Positions 36,052-45,071 of a stretch of DNA of 53,486 bases are shown piece after piece; positions within the stretch are counted from its first letter, which is position 1, and each line of letters opens with the position of its first letter. Below the pieces are notes generated by a model that had not been told where the DNA came from, did no database searches, and saw only the letters and a list, made by a program, of their open reading frames with translations. Origin of the DNA: Rhizobiaceae bacterium (GTDB lineage: Bacteria > Pseudomonadota > Alphaproteobacteria > Rhizobiales > Rhizobiaceae); the NCBI GenBank assembly GCA_019635775.1, contig JAHBYU010000021.1, forward strand, positions 1 to 53,486, written 5' to 3'. A program made the position numbers and the translations under genes.

Positions 36052-37053
36052 TCAGGCGAAAGCCGGGATAACCTCTCTGCCGTAGCCTGCGATGATCTCT
36101 TCCTCCATGCCGCTGTCCAGGTAGACGTTGAACTGCGTCACGCCGGCGTCCTTCAGCTTGTGGATCTTGGCGACGTGTTCATCGGGCTCTCCGAGCACGC
36201 AGAAGTTCTCCACCACATCCGGCGTTATGAAGTCGAGGTAGGGATTGCTACTCTGTCCATGCTTTGAATAGTCGTAGCCACGGCGCTTCTCGATGTAGCT
36301 GGTCAGGCTCGCCGGCACGATGCTGGTGTCCTTGCCGTACTTCTCGACGATATCCGCGACATGGTTTCCGACCATGGCGGGGAACCATTTGGTCGCCTCG
36401 ATGGCCTTGTCCTTGGGGCCGAAATAGGCCGGTGCGCATGACATGGAGCGGAAGCCCGACATGTCGCGCCCCGCCGCCTTGCCGGCATCCAGGCACTGGT
36501 CGGTGAACCACTTGCAAAGTCCCGGCTCGGCGATCTGAAGCACCACACCGTCGGCATGCTCGCCAGCCGTCTTCAGCGCCAGCGGGCCGTAGGCCGCGAT
36601 CCAGGCCGGCATCTCGTGACCCACAGCCCATGGGAATTTCACTGGTTCCGGCGACTCGCCGTAGACGACCTCTTCGCCGCGCACCATCGCTTTCGATTTG
36701 TGGATGAACTCCGCAACACGCGCCAGCGTTGCCGGCTTGAAACCCATGACCCGGCGGGATGAATCGCCTCGCCCGACGCCGAGGTCGAAGCGTCCGCCGC
36801 TCTGCTTGGCGAGCGACCCGAAGATCGAGGCGGCAACCGACCAGTCGCGTACGTCCGGGTTGGTGACCAACGGTCCGAAGCGCATATCCTTGGTATGCTC
36901 CATGCACATGGCGATGGCCGCATAGCAATCGCGCCAGAGGATGTGCGAGTCGTAGAACCAGCAATAGGTGAAGCCGGCATATTCCGCTGCCCGCACGAGG
37001 TAGCGCGCGCGCTCGGGCTCTACGACGCCCTTGAAGGTAATTCCGAATTCCAT
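36052..37053 (-). CDS. LLM-class F420-dependent oxidoreductase
   Basis: The 333-aa luciferase-like TIM-barrel protein has the family's ITFKGVVEPERARYLVRAAEYAGFTYCWFYDSHI opening, FGPLVTNPDVRDWSVAASIF and FDLGVGRGDSSRRVMG. It is the last gene of the F420 operon, 36 bp after the FGD gene, with AAGGGGAGAC before ATG 37053. Relatives are annotated as F420-dependent reductases of unknown substrate (methylene-H4MPT-reductase-like). Its place in the F420 operon makes F420 the likely cofactor rather than FMN. The electron acceptor is unknown. Confidence 0.87.
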   Translation of the reverse strand: MEFGITFKGVVEPERARYLVRAAEYAGFTYCWFYDSHILWRDCYAAIAMCMEHTKDMRFGPLVTNPDVRDWSVAASIFGSLAKQSGGRFDLGVGRGDSSRRVMGFKPATLARVAEFIHKSKAMVRGEEVVYGESPEPVKFPWAVGHEMPAWIAAYGPLALKTAGEHADGVVLQIAEPGLCKWFTDQCLDAGKAAGRDMSGFRSMSCAPAYFGPKDKAIEATKWFPAMVGNHVADIVEKYGKDTSIVPASLTSYIEKRRGYDYSKHGQSSNPYLDFITPDVVENFCVLGEPDEHVAKIHKLKDAGVTQFNVYLDSGMEEEIIAGYGREVIPAFA

Positions 37054-37089
37054 GATCTGTCTCCCCTTATTGTCCTTGCTTGCCTGCCA

Positions 37090-38097
37090 TCAGCCGAATG
37101 CCTTGCGCAGACGCGGCAGTACCTGTTCCGAATAGAGTTTCAGGAAACGCTTCTGGTCGTGTCCCGGCGCGTGGAACACCAGATGATTGAAACCGAGCTC
37201 CACATAAGGCCTGATCTTCTCGACATGTTCGTCCGGGTCGGTCGATACGATCCATCGTTTCGCTGCGCGTTCTATTGGCAGCGCGTCGGCAAGCCTTTCC
37301 ATTTCCAGCGGGTCCTCGACCGACATCTTCTCCTCGGGCGAGAGCGACAGTGCCGCCCAGAAACGCGTGTCCTGCATGGCGCGATCGTGGTCGGTGTCGA
37401 ACGACACCTTCATCTCGATCATGCGGTCGATTGCGTCGGGCGCGCGGCCTGCCGTCTCCAGCCCGGCGGCGACATTGGGCAGCAGCGTTTCGCTGTAGAG
37501 TTCCGGTGCCTTGCCGCTGGTGCAGATGAAGCCGTCCGCCATTCGTCCTGCATATTTTGCGATCATCGGTCCCGCGCCGGCGACATAGATCAGCACCGGG
37601 TGCTCCGGCCTGTCGTAGATTGTCGCGTTCTCTGTCTGGTAGAACTGACCCTCGAAGCTGACGCGTTCCTCGGAGAGAAGCCTGCGCATCAGTTCCACGG
37701 ATTCGCGCAGGCGCGCGAACCGCTCCTTCAGTTCCGGCCAGACGACTTTTGTAGCGGGCACTTCGTTGAGCGACTCGCCCGTGCCGATGCCGAGGATGAG
37801 CCTGCCGGGAAAAAGCGAACCCAGCGTACCGAAGGACTGAGCCACGATTGACGGGTGATAGCGAAAGGTCGGGGTCAGAACGCTGGTCCCCATCATGATG
37901 CGCGATGTCTTCGCGCCGAGCGCGCCGAGCCAGGACATGGCGAACGGCGCATGGCCGCCCGTATGCCGCCACGGCTGGAAATGGTCGCTGATGAAGACGG
38001 AATCGAAGCCTGCCGCCTCTGCCGCCACGGAATTGTCGAGCAGTTCGGTCGGGCTGAACTGTTCGGCCGATGCCTTGTAGCCAAGCCTGAGTTCCAT
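37090..38097 (-). CDS. fgd: F420-dependent glucose-6-phosphate dehydrogenase (FGD type)
   Basis: The 335-aa protein matches mycobacterial FGD1 along its length from memory: [88 protein letters not shown] and [12 protein letters not shown]. Active-site residues known from FGD1 (His in SDHFQPW, Trp, Glu in GTGESLNE, Lys in SGK, Arg in KRWIV) are all kept. It oxidises glucose 6-phosphate and reduces F420 to F420H2. ATG 38097 has GGAGGAG eight bases upstream. It follows the CofC-CofE gene by 19 bp. FGD is best known from actinobacteria, so transfer is possible. Confidence 0.88.
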   Translation of the reverse strand: MELRLGYKASAEQFSPTELLDNSVAAEAAGFDSVFISDHFQPWRHTGGHAPFAMSWLGALGAKTSRIMMGTSVLTPTFRYHPSIVAQSFGTLGSLFPGRLILGIGTGESLNEVPATKVVWPELKERFARLRESVELMRRLLSEERVSFEGQFYQTENATIYDRPEHPVLIYVAGAGPMIAKYAGRMADGFICTSGKAPELYSETLLPNVAAGLETAGRAPDAIDRMIEMKVSFDTDHDRAMQDTRFWAALSLSPEEKMSVEDPLEMERLADALPIERAAKRWIVSTDPDEHVEKIRPYVELGFNHLVFHAPGHDQKRFLKLYSEQVLPRLRKAFG

Positions 38098-38116
38098 CAC
38101 GCCATCTCCTCCATCC

Positions 38117-39475
38117 TCACAGGAACAGCTCCTGATCAATCGGCCGCAAGACCTGCCCGGCGCTCGCCTGCCCGTCTTCTTCCCACGCTATCCCGCGCGC
38201 GATGACGGCCGGCAGGCCGGCATCCTTGCCCATCAACAGTCCGGCGGCGGCCGCGACCTCGTCGGCGAAGGCCGGCAGCGTCGCCTTCAGCCCGCGGCCA
38301 TAGGCGTCGGTGCGTGTCGTCCAGTCGATCAGCACCGGCACGCCGGCCACGCCGATCGCAATGTTGACAAGCCCGTTGCGCCAGGGTCGCCCGAATGTGT
38401 CGGAAACGATGACGCCGATCGGCTTGCCGTAGCGCTCCTCGAGACCTGAGCGGATCGTTCGCGCGCTGGCGTCGGGGTCTTCGGGCAAAAGCAGCAGCAT
38501 GCCATCTCGACCTTGTCCAAGGTTCGATTCGTCGATGCCCGCGTTGGCGCAGATCCAGCCATGCCGGTGTCGCGTGATGATGAGCCCGTCAGGCGGCTGC
38601 CTGCGCGCGCGGATGACGGCGCTCGATTCCCGCAGGATCGCCTCTACCTTGCGGGCGTCCTTGCCGATCTCGTCCGCCAGTCTGATCGCTTCGTCTGATG
38701 GCGTGAAGTCTGTTAGGGCTACTAGTCGTCCCTCGCTCTTGGAGACGATCTTCTGGGCGACGACCACGACATCGCCCGGCGCGAGCGTGAGCCCGGCCGC
38801 TTCTGCGGCTTCGGCGATCGCGGAAGCCAGGTCTTCGCCGTCCCCGATCTCGCCCATGCCGGGCACCGCGAGAAGCTGCAGGCCATCGATGGGCAGGCGG
38901 ATGGCTTCTCCGAGATCTGCTGGCCGGTCCACGTCGCGCGACAGGTGAGGAAGCAGAAGGCGTTCGACGCTCAGGCCTGCCCCGGCTGCGGCGGCCTCAT
39001 GCGTCTTTGCGGATTGTGGGCCGAAGCAGAAAGGGATCGCGTTCGGAGGCGAAACCAGAAGCGCATTGGTGCCGCCGTCATGCGACTGTGCGATGACGAC
39101 CGGCGCGCGCCAACCTGCCGCAAGCAGCGCGTTCCACTCGTCAACGTCCAGCGTCGGTATGTCGGCATGCAGAACCAGAAGAGCATCCGCTCCTGTTTCA
39201 ATTGCCCATGCTGCCGCCAGCCCGGCTGCCGCGTTGAGGTCGCCGCCGTCTGACTCCGCGATGACCGTGGCGCCCCGGGTTGCCGCGCGCTCCGCGATCA
39301 GGGGCGAGCGTGTCACGACGCCGACCGGCCCGTCATGTCGTGCGATCAGAAATGCAAGCGTGTTGTCAAAGAGCAGAAGTGCCAGGCTTTCGCGCGCATC
39401 GTTCGCCAGAGCGGGCTTGAGACGGGACTTCGCCTCGGCCGGATCCTTCATCATGATGGCAGCGGCGACTTTCAC
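38117..39475 (-). CDS. cofCE: CofC-CofE fusion: guanylyltransferase and F420 gamma-glutamyl ligase
   Basis: One 452-aa protein carries two F420 enzymes. Residues 1 to about 205 are CofC ([48 protein letters not shown]), which activates a phospho-acid (2-phospholactate, or 3-phosphoglycerate in some proteobacteria) with GTP. Residues from about 205 are CofE ([46 protein letters not shown]), which adds glutamates to F420-0. Start is GTG 39475, overlapping the cofD stop; a longer reading to 39787 only shadows cofD. There is no FMN-reductase domain like that of actinobacterial FbiB, which argues against the phosphoenolpyruvate/dehydro-F420 route. Confidence 0.92.
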   Translation of the reverse strand: MKVAAAIMMKDPAEAKSRLKPALANDARESLALLLFDNTLAFLIARHDGPVGVVTRSPLIAERAATRGATVIAESDGGDLNAAAGLAAAWAIETGADALLVLHADIPTLDVDEWNALLAAGWRAPVVIAQSHDGGTNALLVSPPNAIPFCFGPQSAKTHEAAAAGAGLSVERLLLPHLSRDVDRPADLGEAIRLPIDGLQLLAVPGMGEIGDGEDLASAIAEAAEAAGLTLAPGDVVVVAQKIVSKSEGRLVALTDFTPSDEAIRLADEIGKDARKVEAILRESSAVIRARRQPPDGLIITRHRHGWICANAGIDESNLGQGRDGMLLLLPEDPDASARTIRSGLEERYGKPIGVIVSDTFGRPWRNGLVNIAIGVAGVPVLIDWTTRTDAYGRGLKATLPAFADEVAAAAGLLMGKDAGLPAVIARGIAWEEDGQASAGQVLRPIDQELFL

Positions 39476-40452
39476 CCCCTGCGACGCTCCCCGGCGATGG
39501 CAACTTTGCCGGCGAAGGCAAGCAACTCGCGCGCCAGCCGCTCTGCCCCTTCCGGTCCACCCATCAGTATCTCCGTGGCGGCGACGGCAAGCCCCGATGC
39601 CCGGAGCGCCTCGGCGTCCTCCACGTCGCCTGTATCCACGATGAAACCGTCGAGCAGGCCTGCGTAGCGGCCAGCGACTGCGCGTGTCGTCGCTTCGATG
39701 CCAAGATCCTGCATCAGCCGCGCCAGCGGTCCCTTGACCGCCTTGCCGCCGATCAGCGGCGAAACGCCGACACGTGGCGCGCGGCATTTCTCGATAGAGT
39801 CCCGCAGCCCGGGAATGGCAAGAATAGGCTCGATGGAGAGAAGCGGATTGCTCGGCGCGAACGCGATCAGGTCTGCTGAGGCGATCGCCGCCGAAGCAGA
39901 TACTGCGGGCTTTGCACTTTCAGCGCCCTCGTAGCGCAACTCCGACACCTTCGGGATGCATCTCCTTCCAACAAACCAGGGCTGAAAGTCCATCCAGCCT
40001 TCGTCCGTATTGAGTTTCGTGCGCACCCTTTCGTCCGTCGCTGGAACGATGTCTGCGCGAGCACCCCATTGCCTGGCGGCTTCCGCAACAATGGCAGACA
40101 GGCTTGCGCCCTCGGCGAGGCGCCAGCTTCGCCAGATGTGCAGTCCGAAATCGGCATCGCCGAGCTTCATCCAGACAGGCGCGCCAAGGTCGCGCAACAC
40201 GTCCAGCGCCTTGACCGTGTCGTAGGCAACGCCCCAGCCCTGGGAGCGGTCAATGCGGTCGGAAAGCGTGTAAAGCAGCGTGTCGACGTCCGGACATACC
40301 CGGAGCCCATAGAACTCCTCGTCGTCGCCGACATTGGCGATGACGGTGAGCGCACCGGCAGGCAGTGCGCGCGCAAGACCCTCCGCCATGCGAGCGCCGC
40401 CAACGCCACCTGCGAGAAGCACGACGTGCTGAAAGTCCCCGGTCATGCTCAT
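39472..40452 (-). CDS. cofD: 2-phospho-L-lactate (or 3-phosphoglycerate) transferase
   Basis: The 326-aa protein transfers the activated phospho-acid from the CofC product to FO, forming F420-0. Family motifs are LLAGGVGGARMAEGL, NVGDDEEFYGLRVCPDVDT and APSNPLLSIEPIL. ATG 40452 overlaps the cofH stop; Met3 (40446) is an alternative start. It is coupled to both neighbours by 4-bp overlaps. Confidence 0.95.
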   Translation of the reverse strand: MSMTGDFQHVVLLAGGVGGARMAEGLARALPAGALTVIANVGDDEEFYGLRVCPDVDTLLYTLSDRIDRSQGWGVAYDTVKALDVLRDLGAPVWMKLGDADFGLHIWRSWRLAEGASLSAIVAEAARQWGARADIVPATDERVRTKLNTDEGWMDFQPWFVGRRCIPKVSELRYEGAESAKPAVSASAAIASADLIAFAPSNPLLSIEPILAIPGLRDSIEKCRAPRVGVSPLIGGKAVKGPLARLMQDLGIEATTRAVAGRYAGLLDGFIVDTGDVEDAEALRASGLAVAATEILMGGPEGAERLARELLAFAGKVAIAGERRRG

Positions 40453-41720
40453 TCCGCCGCGACGGGGTGAGGTGCAGGCCGTTTGAGGAAAGCCAGCGGA
40501 TCGGCGCCCTGCTTGCGGCTCACCAAAGGCGCGATCTCGTCGGGATCGCTCTCGGAGTAGTCGGCCACCATGCCATAGAGGGTGTTGCGCTGTATTGGTA
40601 TGCGACCTGCAGAGCGGATGATGCGCACCATCTCGGCAGGCGTGATCTCCTGGCCGTGAGAGGAACCGGCAGCGCGGCTGATACTCTCGTTCATCAGCGT
40701 ACCGCCGAGATCGTTGACGCCGCAGTCGAGCATGAAGCGCGCCGCCTCCGGCCCGAGCTTCACCCAGGAAACCTGGATGTTGTCGATGAAGCCCGCCAGC
40801 ATGAGCCGTGCCACCGCATGCATGCGGATGTTTTCAGTTATCGTAGGACCGGGTCTGGCTTGGGGATGATCCCGGAAGAGCCGCGTCTGTTCGTGGACAA
40901 ATCCAAGGGGCACGAACTCCGTGAAGCCGCCGGTGTCGATCTGGATGGACCGTATCCGGTCGATGTGGGCTGCCCAGTGTGCTGGCCCGTCGATGTGCCC
41001 GTACATGATGGTCGCGGTCGTACGGATGCCGGCTTCATGCGCCGCGCGGATGATCCTTTCCCATTCGTCGGCCGAGAGCTTGTTGCGCGTAAGCTGCAAA
41101 CGGATTTCCGTATCGAGTATCTCCGCCGCCGTTCCAGGCATCGAACCCAGGCCAGCCGACTTCAACGCTGTGAGATAGTCTCGAAGCGGCTTTCGGCTTT
41201 TCTTCACCCCGTACCATATCTCGAACGGCGAGAAGGCATGCACATGCATCTGCGGCACGCGCGTCTTCACTGCGTCGAGAAGCCTGAAATAGTGGTCGCC
41301 GGGAATATCAGGATGTAGTCCGCCCTGTATGCAGACTTCAGTCCCGCCGCGCTGCCACGCTTCCTCCGCGCGGTTGGCGACCTCGTCAAGTGACAGCAGT
41401 TCTGCGCTCTTGGCCTCCTTGCGAACACCGAAATTGCAGAACTGGCATGCCATGTAGCAGACGTTGGTGAAATTGATGTTGCGCACCGTGACAAAGGTGA
41501 CGCGGTCGCCGATGCGTCGCCGCCTGATCTCGTCGGCTGTCGAAACCAGGGCATCGAGGTCCGTAGCCGACGCAGAAAACAGTATCTCCCCTTCCTGGCG
41601 CGATATCGTTCGTCCTTCGATTGCGCGGTCAAGAATGGCCCGGATGACCGGGCTGGCGCTGGCCAGTGCAGCCTCTACTGGCTTGCGATCGATTTGCACG
41701 GGGTTGGGGGTGTCGGGCAT
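40449..41720 (-). CDS. cofH: FO synthase subunit 2 (radical SAM)
   Basis: The 423-aa radical SAM enzyme has the cluster motif CYMACQFC and the family stretches TEVCIQGGLHPDIPG, HAFSPFEIWYG and CGVNDLGGTLMNESISRAAG. It couples tyrosine to the ribityl-pyrimidine. ATG 41720 lies 5 bp after the cofG stop, with no obvious ribosome site, so translation may depend on coupling. Confidence 0.95.
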   Translation of the reverse strand: MPDTPNPVQIDRKPVEAALASASPVIRAILDRAIEGRTISRQEGEILFSASATDLDALVSTADEIRRRRIGDRVTFVTVRNINFTNVCYMACQFCNFGVRKEAKSAELLSLDEVANRAEEAWQRGGTEVCIQGGLHPDIPGDHYFRLLDAVKTRVPQMHVHAFSPFEIWYGVKKSRKPLRDYLTALKSAGLGSMPGTAAEILDTEIRLQLTRNKLSADEWERIIRAAHEAGIRTTATIMYGHIDGPAHWAAHIDRIRSIQIDTGGFTEFVPLGFVHEQTRLFRDHPQARPGPTITENIRMHAVARLMLAGFIDNIQVSWVKLGPEAARFMLDCGVNDLGGTLMNESISRAAGSSHGQEITPAEMVRIIRSAGRIPIQRNTLYGMVADYSESDPDEIAPLVSRKQGADPLAFLKRPAPHPVAAE

Positions 41721-41725
41721 TGTAG

Positions 41726-42868
41726 TCAGGCCACGAATTGGTCGCGAGCGAGCCCGTCGGCACGCGCCATGTTGGCGAGCGTTGAATGAAGTGGCGCGGT
41801 CTCGATGCCGAGATAGGCCGGATAAACGGTCAGCCGTTCGACGAGCCTGTAGCCTCGCGCCTCGGTTCGTCTGGCAAGTTCGGCGATCGCAGGCCACGCT
41901 CGCTCGGGGTTGATGTGATCTGCCGTCAGTGGCGAGATTCCGCCCCAGTCATTGATGCCGCAGTCCAGATACGCCTCGAAATCCTCTTCCAGGTTCGGTG
42001 GTGCCTGCAAGCTTATCGAAGGATCGAGCACGAGCCTCGCCATGACCAGCGTGCGCAGCATCTCCTCGCGTGACGGCTCCATCCAATTGGCCATGGCGGT
42101 GCCAGGCTTGGCACGGAAATTCTGGACGATCACCTCCTGAACATGACCGTAGCGGCGACGCAGATCATTGATCGCGACGAGGCTGTCGACGCGCTCCTCC
42201 CACGTTTCGCCGATGCCGATGAGTATGCCGGTCGTGAAGGGGACACCAAGCCGCCCGGCCGCCTCGATGGTCCGCAGCCTGAGCAGCGGGGTCTTGTCCG
42301 GGCAGGCATGATGTGCCATGCCGGGTTTTCCAAGGCGTCGGCTCACATTCTCAAGCATCATGCCCATCGAGCCCGAGACTTCGCGCAAGCGCGCAATCTC
42401 GTCCTGGGTCAGCGTTCCGGCATTGACATGCGGCACCAGTTTCGTGTGCTCAAGGACCAGCCTGCACGCGTCGACGAGGTAGTCCACCGTGGACGCATGG
42501 CCGAGTCGCGCTAGCGCATTCCTCGCCTCCGCGTAGCGTCGTTCAGGCCGCTCGCCAAGCGAAAACAGCGCCTCCTTGCAGCCGAGCTGTTCCCCCTTCA
42601 TGGCCACGGCCAGCACCTCTTCCGGCGTCATGAAGTTCGCGCCCGGGTCGCCCGGGTGCTTGACGAAGGTGCAGTAGCCGCAGGTGTTGCGGCACATGGT
42701 GGTCAGTGGGATGAACACCTTGCGCGAGTAGCTGATCGTCTTTCCCCAATGACGGTCGCGGAGTTCCGACGCCCTTTTTGCAACCGGAGCGAACTCGGCA
42801 TCAGTCAGACCCACCAGAGCCTTGGCCTCGGAAGGCTCGGTTGCTTCCCAGATTTGCTCGACGGGCAT
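41726..42868 (-). CDS. cofG: FO synthase subunit 1 (radical SAM)
   Basis: The 380-aa radical SAM enzyme has CRNTCGYC and continues FVKHPGDPGANFMTPEEV, CKEALFSLGERPE and CGINDWGGISPLTADHINPE. With CofH it makes FO (7,8-didemethyl-8-hydroxy-5-deazariboflavin), the chromophore of F420 and of some photolyases. The two subunits are separate here, as in archaea and unlike the fused actinobacterial FbiC. First gene of the cof operon; it lies 203 bp downstream of the CFA-like gene on the same strand. Confidence 0.95.
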   Translation of the reverse strand: MPVEQIWEATEPSEAKALVGLTDAEFAPVAKRASELRDRHWGKTISYSRKVFIPLTTMCRNTCGYCTFVKHPGDPGANFMTPEEVLAVAMKGEQLGCKEALFSLGERPERRYAEARNALARLGHASTVDYLVDACRLVLEHTKLVPHVNAGTLTQDEIARLREVSGSMGMMLENVSRRLGKPGMAHHACPDKTPLLRLRTIEAAGRLGVPFTTGILIGIGETWEERVDSLVAINDLRRRYGHVQEVIVQNFRAKPGTAMANWMEPSREEMLRTLVMARLVLDPSISLQAPPNLEEDFEAYLDCGINDWGGISPLTADHINPERAWPAIAELARRTEARGYRLVERLTVYPAYLGIETAPLHSTLANMARADGLARDQFVA

Positions 42869-43071
42869 CGTCGGTTTGTTCCCGTTTCGGCTTCTTTACC
42901 GTTTGGTCAAATTTTGAACGTTTGCGGCTCCGTGTCAATGGATGCGTGGGTTCAATCGCACCAGCCTATTGAGGACATGATTTGCGACTGAAGCGCGGGA
43001 CTGATGAACGAGAATTTGGCAGCCGTCCAATAGAGGCGGCTAACCCTCCAGCATGTCGGATAGACGATACC
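42869..43071. other. Gap between the lipid operon and the F420 operon
   Basis: No gene is visible. A weak imperfect stem (43021-43027 with 43035-43041, one G-T pair) is not followed by a T-tract on the minus strand, so there is no convincing terminator. A TTGACC-like -35 (minus strand, near 42916-42911) may give cofG its own promoter; no good -10 was found. Read-through from the lipid operon into cofG is therefore possible. Confidence 0.35.
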
Positions 43072-44301
43072 CTACCGGCTTGTCGGCCTCAGCTTGATCA
43101 TCACGACATCAGTCGCGTTGGCCCTGAATCCGGCCTCGCAATATGCAAGATAGTAGTCCCACATGCGGCGAAAGCGTTCGTCGAACCCGCGTTGCCTGAT
43201 CTCGGGCCACGCTTTCCGGAATCGGGTGCGCCACTCGGCCAACGTTCGCGCATAGCCGTTGCCGAACGATAACTCCGACACGATTTCAAGGCCTGCGGCC
43301 GCCGCCAACGTGTGCAGGTGTGTCTTCGTCGGTAGCATGCCGCCCGGGAAAATATAGCGCTGGATGAAGTCAGGCGACCGGCTATAGTTCTCGAAACGTG
43401 TTTCCGCGATGGTGATCACCTGAAGCACGGCTATGCCATGTTCCACGAGCCGCTGTTTGAGGACGTCGAAGTAGCGACGCCAGTAGGCTTCCCCGACGGC
43501 CTCAAACATCTCGATGGAGACGATCCGGTCGAACTGGCCACCCACGTCGCGATAGTCCTGCAGGCGTATTTCAGCCTCGTTGGCTTCGATTTCGGGACGC
43601 AGCCTGTCCAAGGCATATGCAAACTGCTCTTCAGAGAGCGTAACGCCGGTCACATGACAGTTCTTCGTCCGGACAAGGTCTTCGGCCACCGCTCCCCAGC
43701 CGCAGCCAATCTCGAGCACGCGCTCCCGGCCCTTGAGTTCAAGGAGCCCGGCCAGATGTCGGATCTTGTTCCGCTGCGCTTCTTCCAGAGTTTCGTCGCC
43801 GGTGAACATGGCCGCCGAATAGGTCATGCTGCTGTCGAGCCAAGGCTGGTAGAAGTCATTGCCCAGGTCGTAGTGTTCCGCGATATTGCGCTTGCTGCCG
43901 GATCTGGTGTTGCGGCGCATGCCGTGATGGACCCTGCCCGACAGGCGAGCAAGCCGTGAGAACCTGCGGAACGGCAGCCGCATCGTCTCGTTAAGCATCA
44001 CGAGTTCGAACAGGCGCAACAGGTCGGGCGTCGACCAGTCCCCGTCCAGGTAGGAAGCCGCGAAACCAACTTCGCCGCCAAGTACGAGCCGGACAAGCGC
44101 GCGCCATCGATGCACCGTGATCGAGACTTCCGGGCCGGGTGCCGTCCCGATACGCTCGATCCGGGCGCCGGTGGGCAGTTCGACGACCAGCCTGCCGGCT
44201 GCGATGTCGCGGATGAACTTCGAGACAAGCCTCGCTGCAAGGCTCGCGGATTCGTCGCGGTCGACGATGCCAGCTTCGTGGTTTGCCGATTCAATGGTCA
44301 T
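43072..44301 (-). CDS. ufaM: CFA-like SAM-dependent fatty-acyl methyltransferase (UfaM candidate)
   Basis: The 409-aa protein belongs to the cyclopropane-fatty-acid synthase family: SAM motif VLEIGCGWGAVAEDL, NIAEHYDLGNDFYQPWLDSSMTYS (in parts), IVSIEMFEAVGE, FIQRYIFPGGMLP. It is the third gene of an operon with a FAD-dependent oxidase and a DUF1365 protein, next to rpoE-chrR. In Rhodobacter sphaeroides the corresponding set makes furan fatty acids; UfaM methylates a vaccenoyl phospholipid chain without closing a cyclopropane ring. That function rather than true CFA synthase is inferred from context. ATG 44301 overlaps the DUF1365 stop. Confidence 0.85.
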   Translation of the reverse strand: MTIESANHEAGIVDRDESASLAARLVSKFIRDIAAGRLVVELPTGARIERIGTAPGPEVSITVHRWRALVRLVLGGEVGFAASYLDGDWSTPDLLRLFELVMLNETMRLPFRRFSRLARLSGRVHHGMRRNTRSGSKRNIAEHYDLGNDFYQPWLDSSMTYSAAMFTGDETLEEAQRNKIRHLAGLLELKGRERVLEIGCGWGAVAEDLVRTKNCHVTGVTLSEEQFAYALDRLRPEIEANEAEIRLQDYRDVGGQFDRIVSIEMFEAVGEAYWRRYFDVLKQRLVEHGIAVLQVITIAETRFENYSRSPDFIQRYIFPGGMLPTKTHLHTLAAAAGLEIVSELSFGNGYARTLAEWRTRFRKAWPEIRQRGFDERFRRMWDYYLAYCEAGFRANATDVVMIKLRPTSR

Positions 44302-45071
44302 GAGGATGCCCGAACGGGAGTTGTGGATTGCCGTGGCGGCGGCGGTTTGCGATGCACCCTGATGCCTTTCAGCCAAAGTCGTAACGCATGCCAGTGGATT
44401 GCAGCCGTCACCTTGAACGGCAGCAGGGGATAAAGCATCAACCCGCGCAGGAGATTTGTTGCGTTGAACGGTCTGGCCACGCCTGCCATCGAGGCGTGGA
44501 TCAGTGTGTCGGTTGCGTCGAAACCCCGAATGGCGATCAAGAATCGCTCACCGGGCACAAGCGTCCTGAATTCGTACCCCATGCCCATGCCCATGAAGGG
44601 AGAAACGTGGAAGCGCTTGTCGCACTGGTGAGAAGGTGTGGGCGTCACGCGGCTGGCGTCGAAGACATAGCTGTGCCGCTCGCCGAAGGTATTGTGTACC
44701 TCGTAGACTATGGCCGAAAGCCGCCCGTCCCTGAGATGGCAGAAATAGATGCTGATGGGGTTAAAGACGTAGCCCATCAGACGGGGCATGCAGATCAGGC
44801 GGATGGCGCCGCCGTCGAAGTCGATGCCATGCTCTGCAAGCGTATTTGCGATCTGACGTCGAAGAGTCAGTCCGCTGCCGTCACCATGGTCCTCGTTGTG
44901 AAAGCTGAGCACGTTGAACCGGTTATACGAAAAAAGGAAGCTTTTCCTTGCCAGTTCCGGCAGTTCGTCGAGGTCAAACAGAGCCCAGAACATTCGGTAG
45001 CGAAGCCGGTGCACGCGCGGACGGAGCCTGCGATGCATGACGTTGCCGAAATAGAGCTGCGAGCCGCTCAT
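44298..45071 (-). CDS. ufaO: DUF1365 protein (UfaO candidate)
   Basis: The 257-aa DUF1365 protein has the family's LYFGNVMHRRLRPRVHRLRY opening, FNPISIYFCH and HVSPFMGMGMGYEF. As I recall, the R. sphaeroides member of this locus, UfaO, is needed for inserting oxygen to form the furan ring on a methylated diene fatty acid. ATG 45071 and the stop overlap both neighbours by 4 bp, so all three genes are coupled. No signal peptide; it probably associates with the inner face of the membrane. Symbol is by synteny. Confidence 0.82.
   Translation of the reverse strand: MSGSQLYFGNVMHRRLRPRVHRLRYRMFWALFDLDELPELARKSFLFSYNRFNVLSFHNEDHGDGSGLTLRRQIANTLAEHGIDFDGGAIRLICMPRLMGYVFNPISIYFCHLRDGRLSAIVYEVHNTFGERHSYVFDASRVTPTPSHQCDKRFHVSPFMGMGMGYEFRTLVPGERFLIAIRGFDATDTLIHASMAGVARPFNATNLLRGLMLYPLLPFKVTAAIHWHALRLWLKGIRVHRKPPPPRQSTTPVRASS

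Noticed and set aside
36895-37851. 318-codon plus-strand frame over the two LLM genes
   Set aside because: Shadow of two well-supported minus-strand genes; no recognisable domain or ribosome site.
39476-39787. N-terminal extension of the CofC-CofE protein
   Set aside because: It runs through the cofD 3' end in another frame; CofC homology begins right at GTG 39475.
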